Assembly (NCBI GenBank): GCA_034336665.1
Contig: CM067566.1
Coordinates: 17,032,330 to 17,096,329 of the forward strand
Length of the DNA: 64,000 bases
Direction of reading: 5' to 3'
From: Luscinia megarhynchos
Taxonomy: Eukaryota; Chordata; Aves; Passeriformes; Turdidae
The position numbers were made by a program, and so were the translations under genes. Below are positions 39,301-52,000 of this stretch, piece after piece (within the stretch, counting starts at the first letter, position 1; every line of letters starts with the position of its first letter). The notes below the pieces were generated by a model. That model saw only the letters and a list, made by a program, of their open reading frames with translations, searched no databases and had not been told where the DNA came from.

Positions 39301-42300
39301 CTAAGAGGATTTCTGTAAGAACCCAAAAGCTAAGACTTTTTGAGTTTGGGTGGGGATCACTGAGGTTTTTTTGAACTTTCTTTTTCTTCTATTGCATCAG
39401 GTTCAGAATAGGTTTTCAGGGGTTGGTAGTGCAGGATTTTGAGTTTCCCATCATTTATTTTGCCCATGACTGGCACAAGTGGCATGTCACTAGCAACATA
39501 ACGATGCATTTGTAACTTTTTCTTAATACATTTTCTCCTCTATTCTTTCTTCTCAAATCTTCCTGGGATCTTTCAGGCCCTTGAAGTTATTTCTGCAGCC
39601 ATGGCCCTTAGGAAGCATGGGGGGACTGGGAGTCAGAAGCAGCAGCAGGTACCAGAGCCTGGTCCTATTAACTGCAGAACCCTGTCACAAATGTAAAATC
39701 TTTCTATAAACCACATTGTTTTTCACACATTTTTCTTCCATTCCTACTTCATCTATCCTTTTGTTTCTTTGCTTCTTCCTCTTTTTTTGATTAATCAGTG
39801 GAGCACAGTTCTAGGAAATTTTTCTGTCCCCCTTATCAAATAGATTTGGTTGTAATGCTGCTGAAAACATAAGCATTATTTAAGCCTGAACAAAGGAAAT
39901 GTTACACAACTTGTAACTTGAAGCATACCAACTTTAACTTTGTCCTTGGAAATGAAGAAGGGAATCTTTGCATTATTAACGACTGCATTTTTTCTTTTTT
40001 TAAATAGCAAGTTAAAACAAAGGCTGTACATAGAGAACTAAACATTTCCCAGTACTCTTGCTTCAATTCTTTAGCTCTTTGAAAATACAAAACCACTGGA
40101 GCTTATACTTCTGGAGGAACACAGGAGAGCTGAGATAGATGGAATACTGTACTCTTCATCTTATGCTCATTGTATGGAAAGAAGCGTGAATTTTCTTCCT
40201 GCTGAATTTTTATCATGCTATTCTGGGTGACCAATACCTTATGGTTAGTAGGCAACTCTTGATTGACAAGGCTGGATTTGATCATGGCTAGTGTGAGGCA
40301 TTGGATCACTGAGATTCCACATCTGGGAAACAAGGAGTCCTCATTATCATAAGGCACGTGGTCCCAGCAGCTCCCCTTCAAAATGCCTGCCTGACAGCAG
40401 CCGGACTTTGACTTCACCTGCACAGATCATGCAATGGAAATGGCAGAGCACAGGAGGCAAGATGTGAGCATTAAAAAGCATACTCTACAGCTTTGTAGTT
40501 CTGGACATCTATTCTGTAATAAACTGAAAAACTTGCCCTTATGCAAAGGGACACCATAACAGTAACTTAAATCTTTTCAGCAGGCACGGCTTGAAAAGAA
40601 CCAATTTCCTTAAGGTGGTTTGTGTCTTTTTTTTTTTTTTTTTAGTAGAGATATATAAACAGCCTATTTTAGAATTATGTTGGCAAGTAGGCATATATTT
40701 AGAATTTCTGTCACGTGCTTTTATTAATAAAAGGGTTGGGCTTTGTGTTTTCTCTAGGCGTTCTTCTGTGCATTAAGAATGATGATTTAATATATGCTTA
40801 AGAAGACAAGGCTAAGGTGATACTTGTTAAAAAGCAGAAACACCTTGGAAAATGAACATGAATAATATAGCAGGTCTTAGAAACACCTTCAGACAATCTC
40901 TCACATTTCTAGTCCAGATTCATAACAATACCAGGCTCCCATACAGCCTTTACATAGTCTTTACACAGGGGAACTGTTGTCTCACAGAAGAAATACTGTG
41001 GCCTTGCAGAAATTTATCATCTATGCTTTAATTTCAATATTATTGAATAAAGCTTTATAAAATGTTTCCCAGTTACATAAAGCCACCTTGCAGCAGAAGC
41101 CAGTATTCCAGAGGGAAGGGGAAGAGTGTGCAGGAGACTTAGAGTGGGCCTCTTGGGTTTTCCTCATTAGAATACACATCTTTAGGGAAAAAAAGATGTA
41201 TTGGGAAATCAGAAAATTTCCTACTAGGAAAGATACATGACATATGTGTTTGATAAACTGAGCTACCAACTTGCTGAGTTAACAGCTGTTACCTGTTAAC
41301 TTCATGGGGGTGAGGAAGAGAAGAAAACCTCCAAATGAGCAAATTTAAGTTGTGCATAAGCTGTTCAACAGCAGGGAAGAAGTAATTTTACCCTAATCCT
41401 AGGATGGTGGTAATTACACTGTTCCAAACCACGGTGCTTTGGGAACACAGATTGTCCCTTGGATGGCTTTGGCCATTAAATGCTGTGGTATTTCTGGCAC
41501 ATAACCTTATTCCAAGTAATTTTTCGTGACACTCCTGGGTCTGCCTGTTTGTTTACAGACAAAAGCTTCAAAAAGAGGCTGGTAGGGGCTGAATTAGAAC
41601 AGTCAGATGTCAGCAATTAAACTCCAGCATTATCACCATGTCTAGACACTAGGCACTCCTAGGGCACCTCAGAGCAGCTCCATCTCTTGATCTTTACCAC
41701 AGTGAAGATTACCATAGTGATTTTAACTATTAAGCAGTATTAAGATTCTAGTCTTGTTCCCCAAGTTTTCCTTTATACAGGAGGATACTTAGGAGTTCTT
41801 TACTAGTTCAATCTTACTAATAACCAAGACTTAAACTGGCTTTTGTTCCTATTCTTGAATCCAAGAACACTAAATATAAGGTGGCAAATGCAACAGGCAA
41901 GAGGAATGACACCAGCTGAGCTGGTATCTTTAGTGAATTAAACTTGTCAGGCAGCTAACTTACGTAAAAGAAAGATGAGGAAAATCTCTAAGTATAAACC
42001 AGTTTTTTCAAAGAGATGGCTGCTGAAGGTGACTGGAAAGCTGAGCCATGGACTGAAGGGAACACTGACACTACTCTATATATTGTTATAATTGTGCAGC
42101 TGCCTGCATTTTACATGGAAAAATGCATTTCTTGGAAATCAGTATCATAAAACTGTTCTAACTCTAAATAAGGCTTTTTTTCAAAGCTCACTTGTGTTGC
42201 CACAAGGCTCAGATGAAACTGCAGCTATGGGATAACCAGATGACATTACTTTACAGGATAGAACAATGTAAGTCATCATCAGGGATGTGTCCATTTACTG

Positions 42301-44821
42301 ATGACCGTTCCCACATCCAGGCCATTTTTCAGCTGAGAGGTACTGGCCAACTGTGTATGTCACTCCAAAATAGCAGCATTTTAGGGCACTCTTTTGGATT
42401 GTTCATCACCCATACGTGGAAGGAGCAAAGTACTGGTGATTGCACTCATTTTTGTTTATCACATCTTTAGACTGTACTGGCATAAGAAGATATTTTTACA
42501 TTTGCAACTGTATTTAATGAAAGTGTCCTTTCAACTATCGTCTTCTACTCCATATCAAAATCTTCCCTGCCAAGCCATGATTAAACTCAAGTACAGTTTT
42601 ACTTGAAATTTGTAATAGTAGTACAGCTTCAGCCCATAAGAGCTGAAGACTAAACTATGGCCTGATCCAGTTAAGTGCTATGTGTCAACAGAATTGACAA
42701 GTTCATGTATCACGGCTCCTGTAAGAGCCTGTCAACGTTGCATGCCTGGCACCTTTAGAGATAAGCCTCGTAATGATTAGATGCACACTACATCCAAGTA
42801 TTTATTTTTAATATCTGCTGAGCATCTTTAAGCTGCTCAGCAGCTCCAGATGTTACCGAGGATGCCTCCTTCCCTAGGAAGGAAACTGTCCTTTCTACAT
42901 GTTTCTATTTCACCAGCTGCATCCGATACAAACACCATCAGCTAACAGATGAAACAGTCCCTGCGTACTGCAGATTTTTGCTGTGCAGATTTGGATTCTG
43001 CCTTATAGGAACAACTTACTCATTTGTGAACTAAAGGGAAAATGCTGCAAAGAATTCAGAAAGCTGGTCCACAGTGTCACAATGCAGAAAGCTTTTGGGG
43101 ACGGCAGAAGGCAATCTCTGTTAAATTGTAGCTGGCAACAGATTGTGAAAAGGCTGAAGGAGGAATATTTGATGCTGAAATAGAATAATCATAGACAGCA
43201 AGTAGAACTTTAGGTGGATAAAGTGAAAACATCAGGTATGTATTATAAGAAAGGGTTCATCCTATCACGAATTACATAGTGATTCATACAGAAGGCTCTT
43301 TAGGCTTCCCAAGTGAGTTGAAATCCTTCTCCTCTAGGTCAAAGCTGAAATTTGCACTTAGAAGATAAAACTTTTTTATGAAAGAAAAAAAAATACCCCA
43401 ATACTATGTCTTTAGTCATTTCATAAACTGTATGTCTCTGAAACAATCTCTAAAATCAAGTTCTAAAAATTAATCTATACTAACATTTAGCATTCTCTTT
43501 CATTCACACAATTACTGGATTTGAGGCTATTCAGTGATGTCCCACTCAAAGAGATATACCAAACTTACTATATGCAGCAATTAGGTATCAAATGCAAAAT
43601 TTCAATAATCTTCATCTAATAGAAACTAACAATTTCATCCCCAGTTTTATTGCACTAGTATCTTTAATCTTGCCTCATCTATTTCATTACAAAGCTTAAA
43701 GGATAGAAGATCTATAATTTCAATTCTGAATAAATGCCGACTTCAGAGAAAATGCCATGTTCACCTAAGCACTTAATTTATATACTCAAATTGTATACTT
43801 TAGGATTACAGGTGATTAAAGGTTGTTTGGTTTTTTTTAAAGATAGTTACATCAGACCTGTAATGGCTGTGAGTCATGCTTTGAGAATGTCAGCAAGCCC
43901 ATTTCTGCTCTGACCTTTTAGTTTCTGTCTTTCAGCTCTCTAGAGCCATCCTCCACCATCCCATATTTTGTCTACAGTGCATGGGGGAGCCACAACCTCA
44001 GCCAGCGAGAAGCTGCTATGAGCTCTGGGAGTGCTTTTCAGAAGTGGCCAGCTGAGTGGAGCTGGCAGGTGGAGCTTTCCTCACCTCTGGTCAAGGATTG
44101 CCATTCCCTATGTGCTTGCATGGGAGGCAAGATAGCTGTGATGCTGACTGGCTTGTCATACTTACAATCTTATTAATTTAACAGTTTTCAAAACTTGACT
44201 CTTCTATATATAACAAATTGTACATCTGCATTCCTGGATACCACCATGTAACTTCCTCTCCCATCTCCCCAGATGTCCATATTCAATCTGGGAAGCAAAG
44301 GTATATAAACCTCACTTAAACTAAAACTAAACTCCTACGATACAACAGGTTTGCCTTTTTTGAAGGTGTTCATTTAAATTAGATTTTTTTTTTCATGTTT
44401 TATATGTTAACCTTGAACTCCAAGGAGAATAGTAGTACTCACAGATATCTATGCTATTAGTCTCTCTAAGACCTGGACCCAATAAAACAAATGCAAAATG
44501 ATCCTTCACTTTGCTAAGGGAAAAGGCAGCAACACAAGGTATCAACAGCTTCAGCAAGCAGCACAATGCTAACACAAAAATGTAATTAAGTAAAAATGAA
44601 AGACTTTTTATTAAAGTCATTGTTTCTTCCAACATTTGAAATATTTCTTAACCTACACAAAGTTAAATTATTAGCATTTAAGGTGTTCTGATTATGGGTG
44701 AGATGCAATTAAGAAGAGATGCCCCTGCCCAAACTAAGGTGCAAATGAGACCATGTGCCAAGCCAATAGCATGCATTTAACAATGAACATGAGGCAGAAA
44801 TACAGAATATTCTGTGTAGAT
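36315..44821. other. Intergenic, nothing recognised apart from a T-run
   Basis: AT-rich non-coding sequence. A 17-base T run lies at 40627-40643. Short ORFs are scattered on both strands with no conserved domain. The TAAT-rich stretch near 36690-36870 could be regulatory but cannot be judged without alignment. Confidence 0.65.
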
Positions 44822-45155
44822 TTCATAGCACCTTCCAGTATTTGAAGGGGCTTACAGGGAAGTCGGAGAGGGACTCCCTATCAGGAAGTGCAGTGAAAAA
44901 CACAAGAAGTAAGGGGCACGAATTGGAAAAGGGGAAATTCAGGTTACATAAGAGGAACAGATTCTTTAATGGTGGTGAGATACTGAAGCAGGTTGCCCAG
45001 GGAAGCTGTGGATGCTCCACCCTGTCAATGTTGAAGGCCAGGCTGGACATGGCCTTGAGTAGCCAGTCTAGTGGGAGGTGTCCCTGCCCATAGCAGAGGC
45101 AGCTGAAACTAGAGTATCTCTGAGGTCCCTTCCAACCCTTAACACTCTGATAAAA
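44822..45155 (+). mobile_element. CR1-type LINE 3' fragment, best preserved in the window
   Basis: The plus strand carries CR1 landmarks in order over ~330 bp: AGCACCTTCCAGTATTTGAA, GGGCTTACAGGGAAGTCGGA, AGGTTGCCCAGGGAAGCTGT, GGCCAGGCTGGACATGGCCT, AGTCTAGTGGGAGGTGTCCC and AGGTCCCTTCCAACCC. It is 5'-truncated as usual, with no reverse transcriptase left. It lies downstream of ADGRA3, in the opposite orientation. Confidence 0.93.
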
Positions 45156-47469
45156 CCACCAAAACATTTTTAACCATAAACCAGAGTGTGATTATACCCT
45201 TTTCCTCTGTAGCCATGACACTGTTTTTCAAAGTCTGCTTCTGCCACTAGTATGACTGCACAAATATACTCACTTTGACCATGGAAATAACCAGCCTTAA
45301 CAACTGGTTTTCTAATTTCTCAATTTTTTTGTAGATAACACAAACTGCTCTCACTTTGCTCCTCTTTGTATCTGCTTTGCTCTATATATCTGATTAACGA
45401 TTGTAGCTACTCTCTCATTGATCCACAGAAGGCCAAAATAAGCTTTTTGTGGTTTTTAGTTTTCTTTTGTTTGTTTTTGTTTTTTTTTTTTTTTTGTTTT
45501 TGCATTGGAGTGATTTAGGTGGATTTTCATGTGAAGTTTAATTACAATTCTGAAAATAAGCTTGCTTTACATTGTTAGGAAGGAACATATGAATAAGCCT
45601 GAAGACTTTGTTTTTAACTTTCTTAATTAGATACTATATTGAATATCCCCCCTTTTCCAGTCTAATAACCTTCTTCAATGTTTCAGTTACAGAAATTCTT
45701 TTAATTTAAGCTTCATGAAAAATGCAGCAGATTAGAGTATCATTGTGTTTGTCAAGACTGTATCAGAAAATGTCTTAATTTATCACCTGAGCCAAAGCAC
45801 TTGTTAGACAAAAAGCAAATGTAGCTATGCATATAGCAGTGAGTGAACTAAGCATATTTATTAGAGTGATGATTTAAGAAATATTTTACATTAATAACCT
45901 TGTCTGTACCAAGGCTAGTCAGAGTTTATTAGGTACTACGAGAAAAGCTTATTTTTTATCACATCAAAACAGGGCAAACTATCAAGCTATGCAGAAGTAT
46001 TACACATAGAATTAATTTTAAAGGTGGGTTTCAAGAAATACTAAACTGATGTTTGGATTGAAGCAAACCTATGAAAAGGGGGCAAGTGCTAAAAGCAACA
46101 GGCAAGCAGATTCTAAAGGATAACTGATCCTACCCTAAGTCCCTATCGTACCTTGTTCAGATAATAAATAATCTGTGGACTGTTTGAACATTTTTCCATA
46201 TTAGACATGGATTACACTTTTCCAGCACTCTAATTTTCAAGATATAAAGTAGGCTTAAATTATTTGCATGAGTATATACATTTGTTACTATAAAAAAAGC
46301 ACAGTATCGACACCTGATTAAATATAATCTAAGAGTATCTCAGTTTGAGCTACAGACTATGTATGAACTGCTCCTAGTTGTGTAATATACAAATTTGTCT
46401 CAAGAGATGATTGTTTCTCCTGGCAAATGCCCTTACTGTCTGCAGTTCAGTTTTCATGACTTGCAGCATTTGGAATGGAATAGGATTAAGCTGCTGGTTT
46501 TGACTTCTAGGTCCAAAACTGCATTTCTGCCACCAAAAGGAACCCTCCTGCACCAAATAACAACCCACAAACAGCAAGTGCAGACCAATCAGTTATCTAA
46601 GATTAATAGATACCTGATCAAATTGATATACACTTGTATATTTTGTTAAAATTCTTTTCTCTGGTAATATCTAGAAGTTGCTCTTTTATGAATGTCTATT
46701 CTTATGGTAGCTGTAAGATTGGATACAAGCTAAAAGCTACCTCTCCTGAAACCAGGAAAATAGAATAGCAATGAAAACTGAGTCATACACTTGTCAAAAT
46801 GTTCCTGAAGAATTCTTATATCATAACTACCCACAAGAAGTAAAAATAGAGCCCAAACTCTAATAACACTGTCCTATTGCAGAGGTTTGTACAATGCATT
46901 CAAGATTAGTACACACTATCAAACAGACCATTAGAGGCTGCAGCAAATCTGGAAAGCAGTAGTTAAACATACAGGAACGAGTTTATAAATTATTTAACAC
47001 AATATTTGAGTATGGGTAATGTTAAATCTGTATTGTAACTCAGATACACTTAACTGAAAACACCCAAAAGTGGCAAGTCTGAAGTGGGCAACCAACTAAC
47101 CATGCATACACAATCCAATTCCATTTGTTGATTAATGGCTGAGTTGTGGTATCAGTACTAGATTACACAGAAGCTTTTTTGCTATTTAATACACACAGTT
47201 TTAGCAAATGGGTGTAAGTGCTGGAAACAGGTACAACCTAAAGCACCACTCTGCCATTAAAACTTTAAATAGGTCACAGCAGCAGGATGATACAAAATAT
47301 GACCTTGTTTACACCAAGGTGTCACCAATTTAAATGTAGAAAACTGTAATTTCAGTATTTTCTTTAGTAATGGAAGCTCCTAAGTTTCAGATAATGAAAC
47401 AGTAAAATCAAGATGACATTCAGTGCAGTAATATTTTAAAAACCCAACAAATAAGTGCAACTTTGGCCT
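45156..47469. other. Downstream flank of ADGRA3
   Basis: AT-rich sequence between the CR1 copy and the candidate proximal poly(A) site. It includes a T-rich run (45444-45501, with 16 T's at 45480-45495) and further AATAAA hexamers on the minus strand, so part could be an extended 3' UTR. No coding feature is recognised. Confidence 0.6.
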
Positions 47470-47806
47470 GCTGGGGAAAATACTATTTATTATACATTTA
47501 AATACAAATTTGAAATGTGTTGTGGACACATCTGCAGGGTTACAGGTAAAATAAAAATGTACAAAGTTGTGTTTTACATCTCTCAAGACCGACACTTCAA
47601 AAAAAAATTCACAAAATACCAAGCAAGAGTTCATCTTTGTAAGAACAACAAAGGTTCATGCATAAAACTTTTTGCTTGGCATATTATCTTTGTTCCCTCC
47701 CTGCATAAAGTACCTACAGTTTGTAAACAGTCTTTAAAAGTGTTAATAGCTTTAAGGAATGTGTAATCACAGTTTATATGGATTCATCCCACAAGGAATT
47801 ATAATG
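47470..47806 (-). other. ADGRA3: ADGRA3 candidate 3' UTR (proximal)
   Basis: This is the non-coding stretch downstream of the ADGRA3 stop codon. The lower limit rests on an AATAAA hexamer at 47491-47486 on the minus strand, followed by a C-rich segment and a T/G-rich stretch near 47425-47450 that could be the downstream element. The end is inferred. More distal hexamers exist (for example on the minus strand at 45862-45857 and 45930-45925), so a longer UTR cannot be excluded. Confidence 0.55.
47486..47491 (-). promoter_or_regulatory. Candidate polyadenylation signal AATAAA for ADGRA3
   Basis: The minus strand reads AATAAA here, 316 bases after the stop codon. It is the first canonical hexamer I found downstream of the coding sequence, and a T/G-rich stretch follows within about 60 bases. 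Use in vivo is inference. Confidence 0.5.
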
Positions 47807-49049
47807 CTACACAGTAGTCTCATGTTTCCATAGCCCAGTTCTAATATTACCAGTACTGTCTGCAGTGAGCAAAGGTCCATCCTGTCCACTGCTTTTAAGT
47901 GGTCCATTCTGGACAGCTAAATTTAACCCATAAGATTTTTGCTGGTTTTCAAGTTCAGCTGCTATTGGTTTCCTTAGAACATCTTTTTTGTTGTTGGTAG
48001 CTATTGTTTTATCTGTATTTCTGCTACTTTTTGGCAGTGTACTGCAAGCATCACTGCTGTCTTGCTGGGACTGGTTGTACTGACGTTCCCTGTATGCCAA
48101 GTAGGCTCTTCGGCTCCTCGAGTGCCCCTCGCTGTTGCCCTGGCGAGTTTTAGGTAAACCATTCTGCACACTTCCTTCCACACTGGTGGGAACATCATAA
48201 GCATACTCCCTCAGCACTGCAAGCCTGCTGGCACGATGGCCCTTGCTCCTGTTCTTATGGTGCCGACTCGGGTGTCCGTTTGTCCGAAACTGCACCTCCA
48301 GTGGAGCTACGTGCATTTTGATATCATTGTCTACTGAATGCTCAGTCAGACTGTTATCAAGTTGAGGACCTGTGTTCAATGGCAGAGAAGTAGGGTGGCA
48401 CTGAGCTGCTGCAGCTTGTAAGTTTGTTAGTTTACAACCTTGAGACGAATTTTTTAGGCTTGAGGCACTTTTATTTGTGCATGAGGATTCTGCGCTGCTG
48501 TTGGTGCATTTCGGGGCCTCTCCGTTGGTTCCACTGGAACTGGAGGGTGGCACGTTTACTTGCACTGAGTATGTACTCCTTCCTGGGCAGCAAGTTGTTA
48601 TCCAAGCATGCCTGACATCTTCCCTGTTAATGCAATGGTGCACCATAAGGAAGGCACTAAGGCTTAAACAAGTTGCCCCAAAAAAACAGCTGAAGATCAG
48701 GTCCATAGGATAATACAGGGAGATGGACAGAGCTCCAAAGATCCACAGTGTAACATACAAGACCAAAGTAAGGCCCACTCCCAGAAGCTGTGCTGGAAAG
48801 CTGTGCTCGTTCTCCAGAGCAGATGTGGACACCAGGGACACTGACAGTGAATCCTGATGGGCCAGCTCCCCGTGTTCATTGGTGGCCAGACGCTGCTGCT
48901 CCTCGACGGGCTCCTTCAGCTCGTATTTGCGTTCAGGGTGACGCTTTAGTTGTATGAATATGCTGAGAAAATACATGCAGTTTATAAAAATTATAAAACT
49001 AGCAGGTCCATAAAATGCTCCTAAACTAGGTTCCCAAGCCATCCAGCAA
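47807..49049 (-). CDS. ADGRA3: ADGRA3 last coding exon: helices 5-7, cytoplasmic tail, PDZ ligand
   Basis: The exon has 1,243 bp, phase 2 in, with stop TAG at 47809-47807. The acceptor is ...tttcttttgcag/TTGCTGG. It encodes local residues 477-890: helix 5 (~487-511), a ~50-residue third intracellular loop beginning [10 protein letters not shown], helix 6 (~562-587), helix 7 (~590-613) and a ~277-residue tail. The tail is Ser/Asn-rich, with [38 protein letters not shown] and [15 protein letters not shown] segments, and ends GLWKHETTV. The last four residues are a class I PDZ ligand (x-S/T-x-V). The open frame runs 44 bp further upstream to 49093, but that part is intron. No frameshift or internal stop is seen. 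Confidence 0.97.
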
Positions 49050-52000
49050 CTGCAAAAGAAACAAAGCAAAGAATAAATTAACATCACACACAAGTCACTT
49101 ATGCTTTTTCAGTTCATTGAAATTATCTTGTCTGTGCTACATTTTCTGCAAGAGCCAGATATAACTGCAACAAGTATTCAGAGAAAAGCAAGCCCAAGAA
49201 ATCTCATGACAGAACTCTCACATATAAGGTACTTACTAAGGTGCATTAGGTCTGCTGCCATAATTTCGGATGTTTGCTGCAGCTGTTATTCCACAAACTA
49301 TGATAGGGATCCCTCCGCCAATAAGGTAGAACCTAAAAAGTAAAACTAATTAATCAGCAGCTGCTTAAGTGCATTTCTTTCAGTCATCATGAAGGAAATT
49401 AGAGCTTTCCAGGATTCGGGAAGCATATAACTTCTTTATGAAACTAAAAAAGGTGAATTAAGTTTGGGCTTCAGCAGTATCAATTGTTTTCTAAGTCCCT
49501 CTCACTACAGTTTTTCTCCTCCTGCTGTAAGCTGCTTCTCTCTCAAAGCTGCTCACTCCCACCTCCCACTTGAGACACTGAACAAAAGTATACAGCGTTA
49601 GAAGGAAGAAGCAAAATGTCTCAGTTAGAAAGTTGTAAACTGCTGGAAAAGAATAAGGAATCTTAGAATGAAAATACTAAGTGGCATGTCCTGTGTTGCA
49701 GAGATCAACTTGCCTAATTATTAGGCAAGTTACTTGAATTACTTCCAATTCTGTTACTTAAAATTTTTTTAGTTGCAGGGGTTCAGCAGATGGCAGGTTT
49801 TGGGTTTTTTTTAGTTTTTAATGGATTCTGTAATTTCATAGTATATACTTCCTGCTTCCCTGTGGTGGTATTAATGGAAACTGTACATTTCCAAGAAGAA
49901 AAAGGGCCTGTGTTGTTGGAGTATGTCACTTTTCATTCTGATTTCCATGAATTTACTTTGAATTCATTAGCTGCAGATCAATAATTACTTATAATCATTT
50001 GAATTAACACCACTCAATCCTGCAGCTTATACTAATCCAGTCCAAATTCAGTTCAGAACACAAAAGTGAAAACTCTTACTGTGACATGTGGGTGAACATT
50101 TGTTTTTTAATCAACAGGAGACACCTATTATGGTGGTCCTGGACTTTTTCACTGCATTTCTGATAACTCACTAGAAATTACTCTTGTCTCACTTGAGACA
50201 CAAAAAAAAAACGTCTAAAACAAATTATTACTTTATTGGAAATCAAGATGCACTGAATTTACTACTTAGTTGCTGAATCCTACAAACATCAGAATCTGAC
50301 GTTGGTTTATTCTGTATCTTGATGCAGCAATCAGGAACTGGCCAGACAAAAACCAATCTTTGTACAGGTAGTTTTATTTTGAACCTAAGTCTAAAAGACA
50401 GCTGAAGAAAAAAAATCCTGTGGCCTTTCCATACAAAACATCACATGTCTATCTGACTGAGGAAATCCCTGATTCACAGGAAGTTAGACACTGAGAAAGT
50501 CTGAAAAATATAAAGCATGTTTGCTCCATCCTTGTCTTGGATACTTGTCTCCCAGAGCTACTACCAGTAGCTACTACCAGTCAGAGATGAGGTGTTCAGA
50601 CCTGAAATGGTATGTTCATTGTCTGTGAAGAGCTGAGCCTGTGAGGCTGGTAATTTTACTGCAATGTTTTTTGAAGCAGAAACTTCGTAATAAATAATAA
50701 GGGATAAAAAGAATGCATGTATGTAGTACTGAAGATGTTACTTGAAGACAATCAGAAAAGCACTTCTGTTTTTCTGCAGTCTCTGTACTTTCAAAATTAA
50801 GCTCTTTAAATATTTGCCTGTAACTAATCAAAGCTAATCAACTTCCGCCACCTTGTGGAGAATTTCAGTGTAGCAGCTTTTAATTAATGTCCAAATTCGA
50901 GGAGGCAACATGAACAAGGAACATTAGTATTTTCTAGTAAGAACATTTCACATATGTGAATTTAACAGATAATTAGCTTGTTTCATTTCTGGGATTTCAG
51001 AAATGAAACTTCTAGTAGGAACACCTCACAAAGAATGCTATTTCCATTTGATAATGACACCCCTGTTTTTCAAATAATTTGTAAGCAATCTTTGGAAAAT
51101 ATATTTAACTTTATTTACTTAAATTGCAGTGTTTGTTAATTATTAACAGCTCTTCACATTCTTTCTTCTGACAATTTAATGGGTTGTGCTGCTACCTAAA
51201 GTCCTAATCAAACCTCCAGTGGTGATGCTACCAGTTTTTTAATTTACAAATCAGCAACCCAGCACTGCATCTGGGTAAGACCAATAGTCTTTCAGCTCAT
51301 TCTCCTTAACACTGAGGAATAGCAAAGTCTGGAAGGAACTTTACAGATTTGGAGAGAACACAAGGGGAGTGACTTGCTACATTTTCCAGTCAGAATATAA
51401 ATGTAGCAAGTGTGAAATAAGGAACCACAGAAACAAAACAACTCACCTCAGCATTGGCCTAGGTGGAGGAGGGGGCTCATCAGGATCTTGACACCTTTTT
51501 GCCTTTTTGGTTACCTGCTTATAAATATTACGAGATGTCACTCCCAGCCACAGTACTGTTGCAAGAGTGGAATAATGGAGAATTATTCCAACCTTAAAAC
51601 AAAAATAGAAAACAATAAAAGAATTAACCCCCAAATATTTCCTTTCTACTGAGTTAACACAGTAATCATTAAACTCGCACCTCACCATAAAGCTGAAACT
51701 TTCAAAAGCTCAGTTCAAGAGAAAAAACCCCCCTTACTTTATATGACCACTCTAAGTGTCAAGTCATTATAGTTGAAAACAAAACAAAACAAAAAGTAAT
51801 GCAAACACATGCACAGAAAACTTAGTAACAGGGGAAAAATAATTTCAGAAGTGTACATATCAATCGTCCACTTCAGGAAACGGTATTTTATGAAAGACTT
51901 AATTTAAAATGCCCTGTGTTACAGATATTATTCAAATTAAAACAAGTAAAGGATACATAATACTGTGACAAGTATGGAGCAGATGGCAAAATACAGCCAG

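Noticed and set aside
44823..45167. 114-codon minus-strand open frame
   Set aside because: It lies within the CR1 3' region, which is non-coding. The frame is incidental.
47455..47766. 103-codon plus-strand open frame over the ADGRA3 3' UTR
   Set aside because: There is no recognisable domain, and it is antisense to the untranslated region. Chance is the simplest explanation.
48424..48713. Plus-strand open frames overlapping the ADGRA3 last exon
   Set aside because: They are antisense shadows of a long conserved coding exon.
49050..49093. Extension of the ADGRA3 last-exon frame upstream to a GTG codon
   Set aside because: A strong acceptor (polypyrimidine tract plus CAG) sits at 49050, and the upstream residues do not fit the protein, whereas the preceding exon joins in frame.
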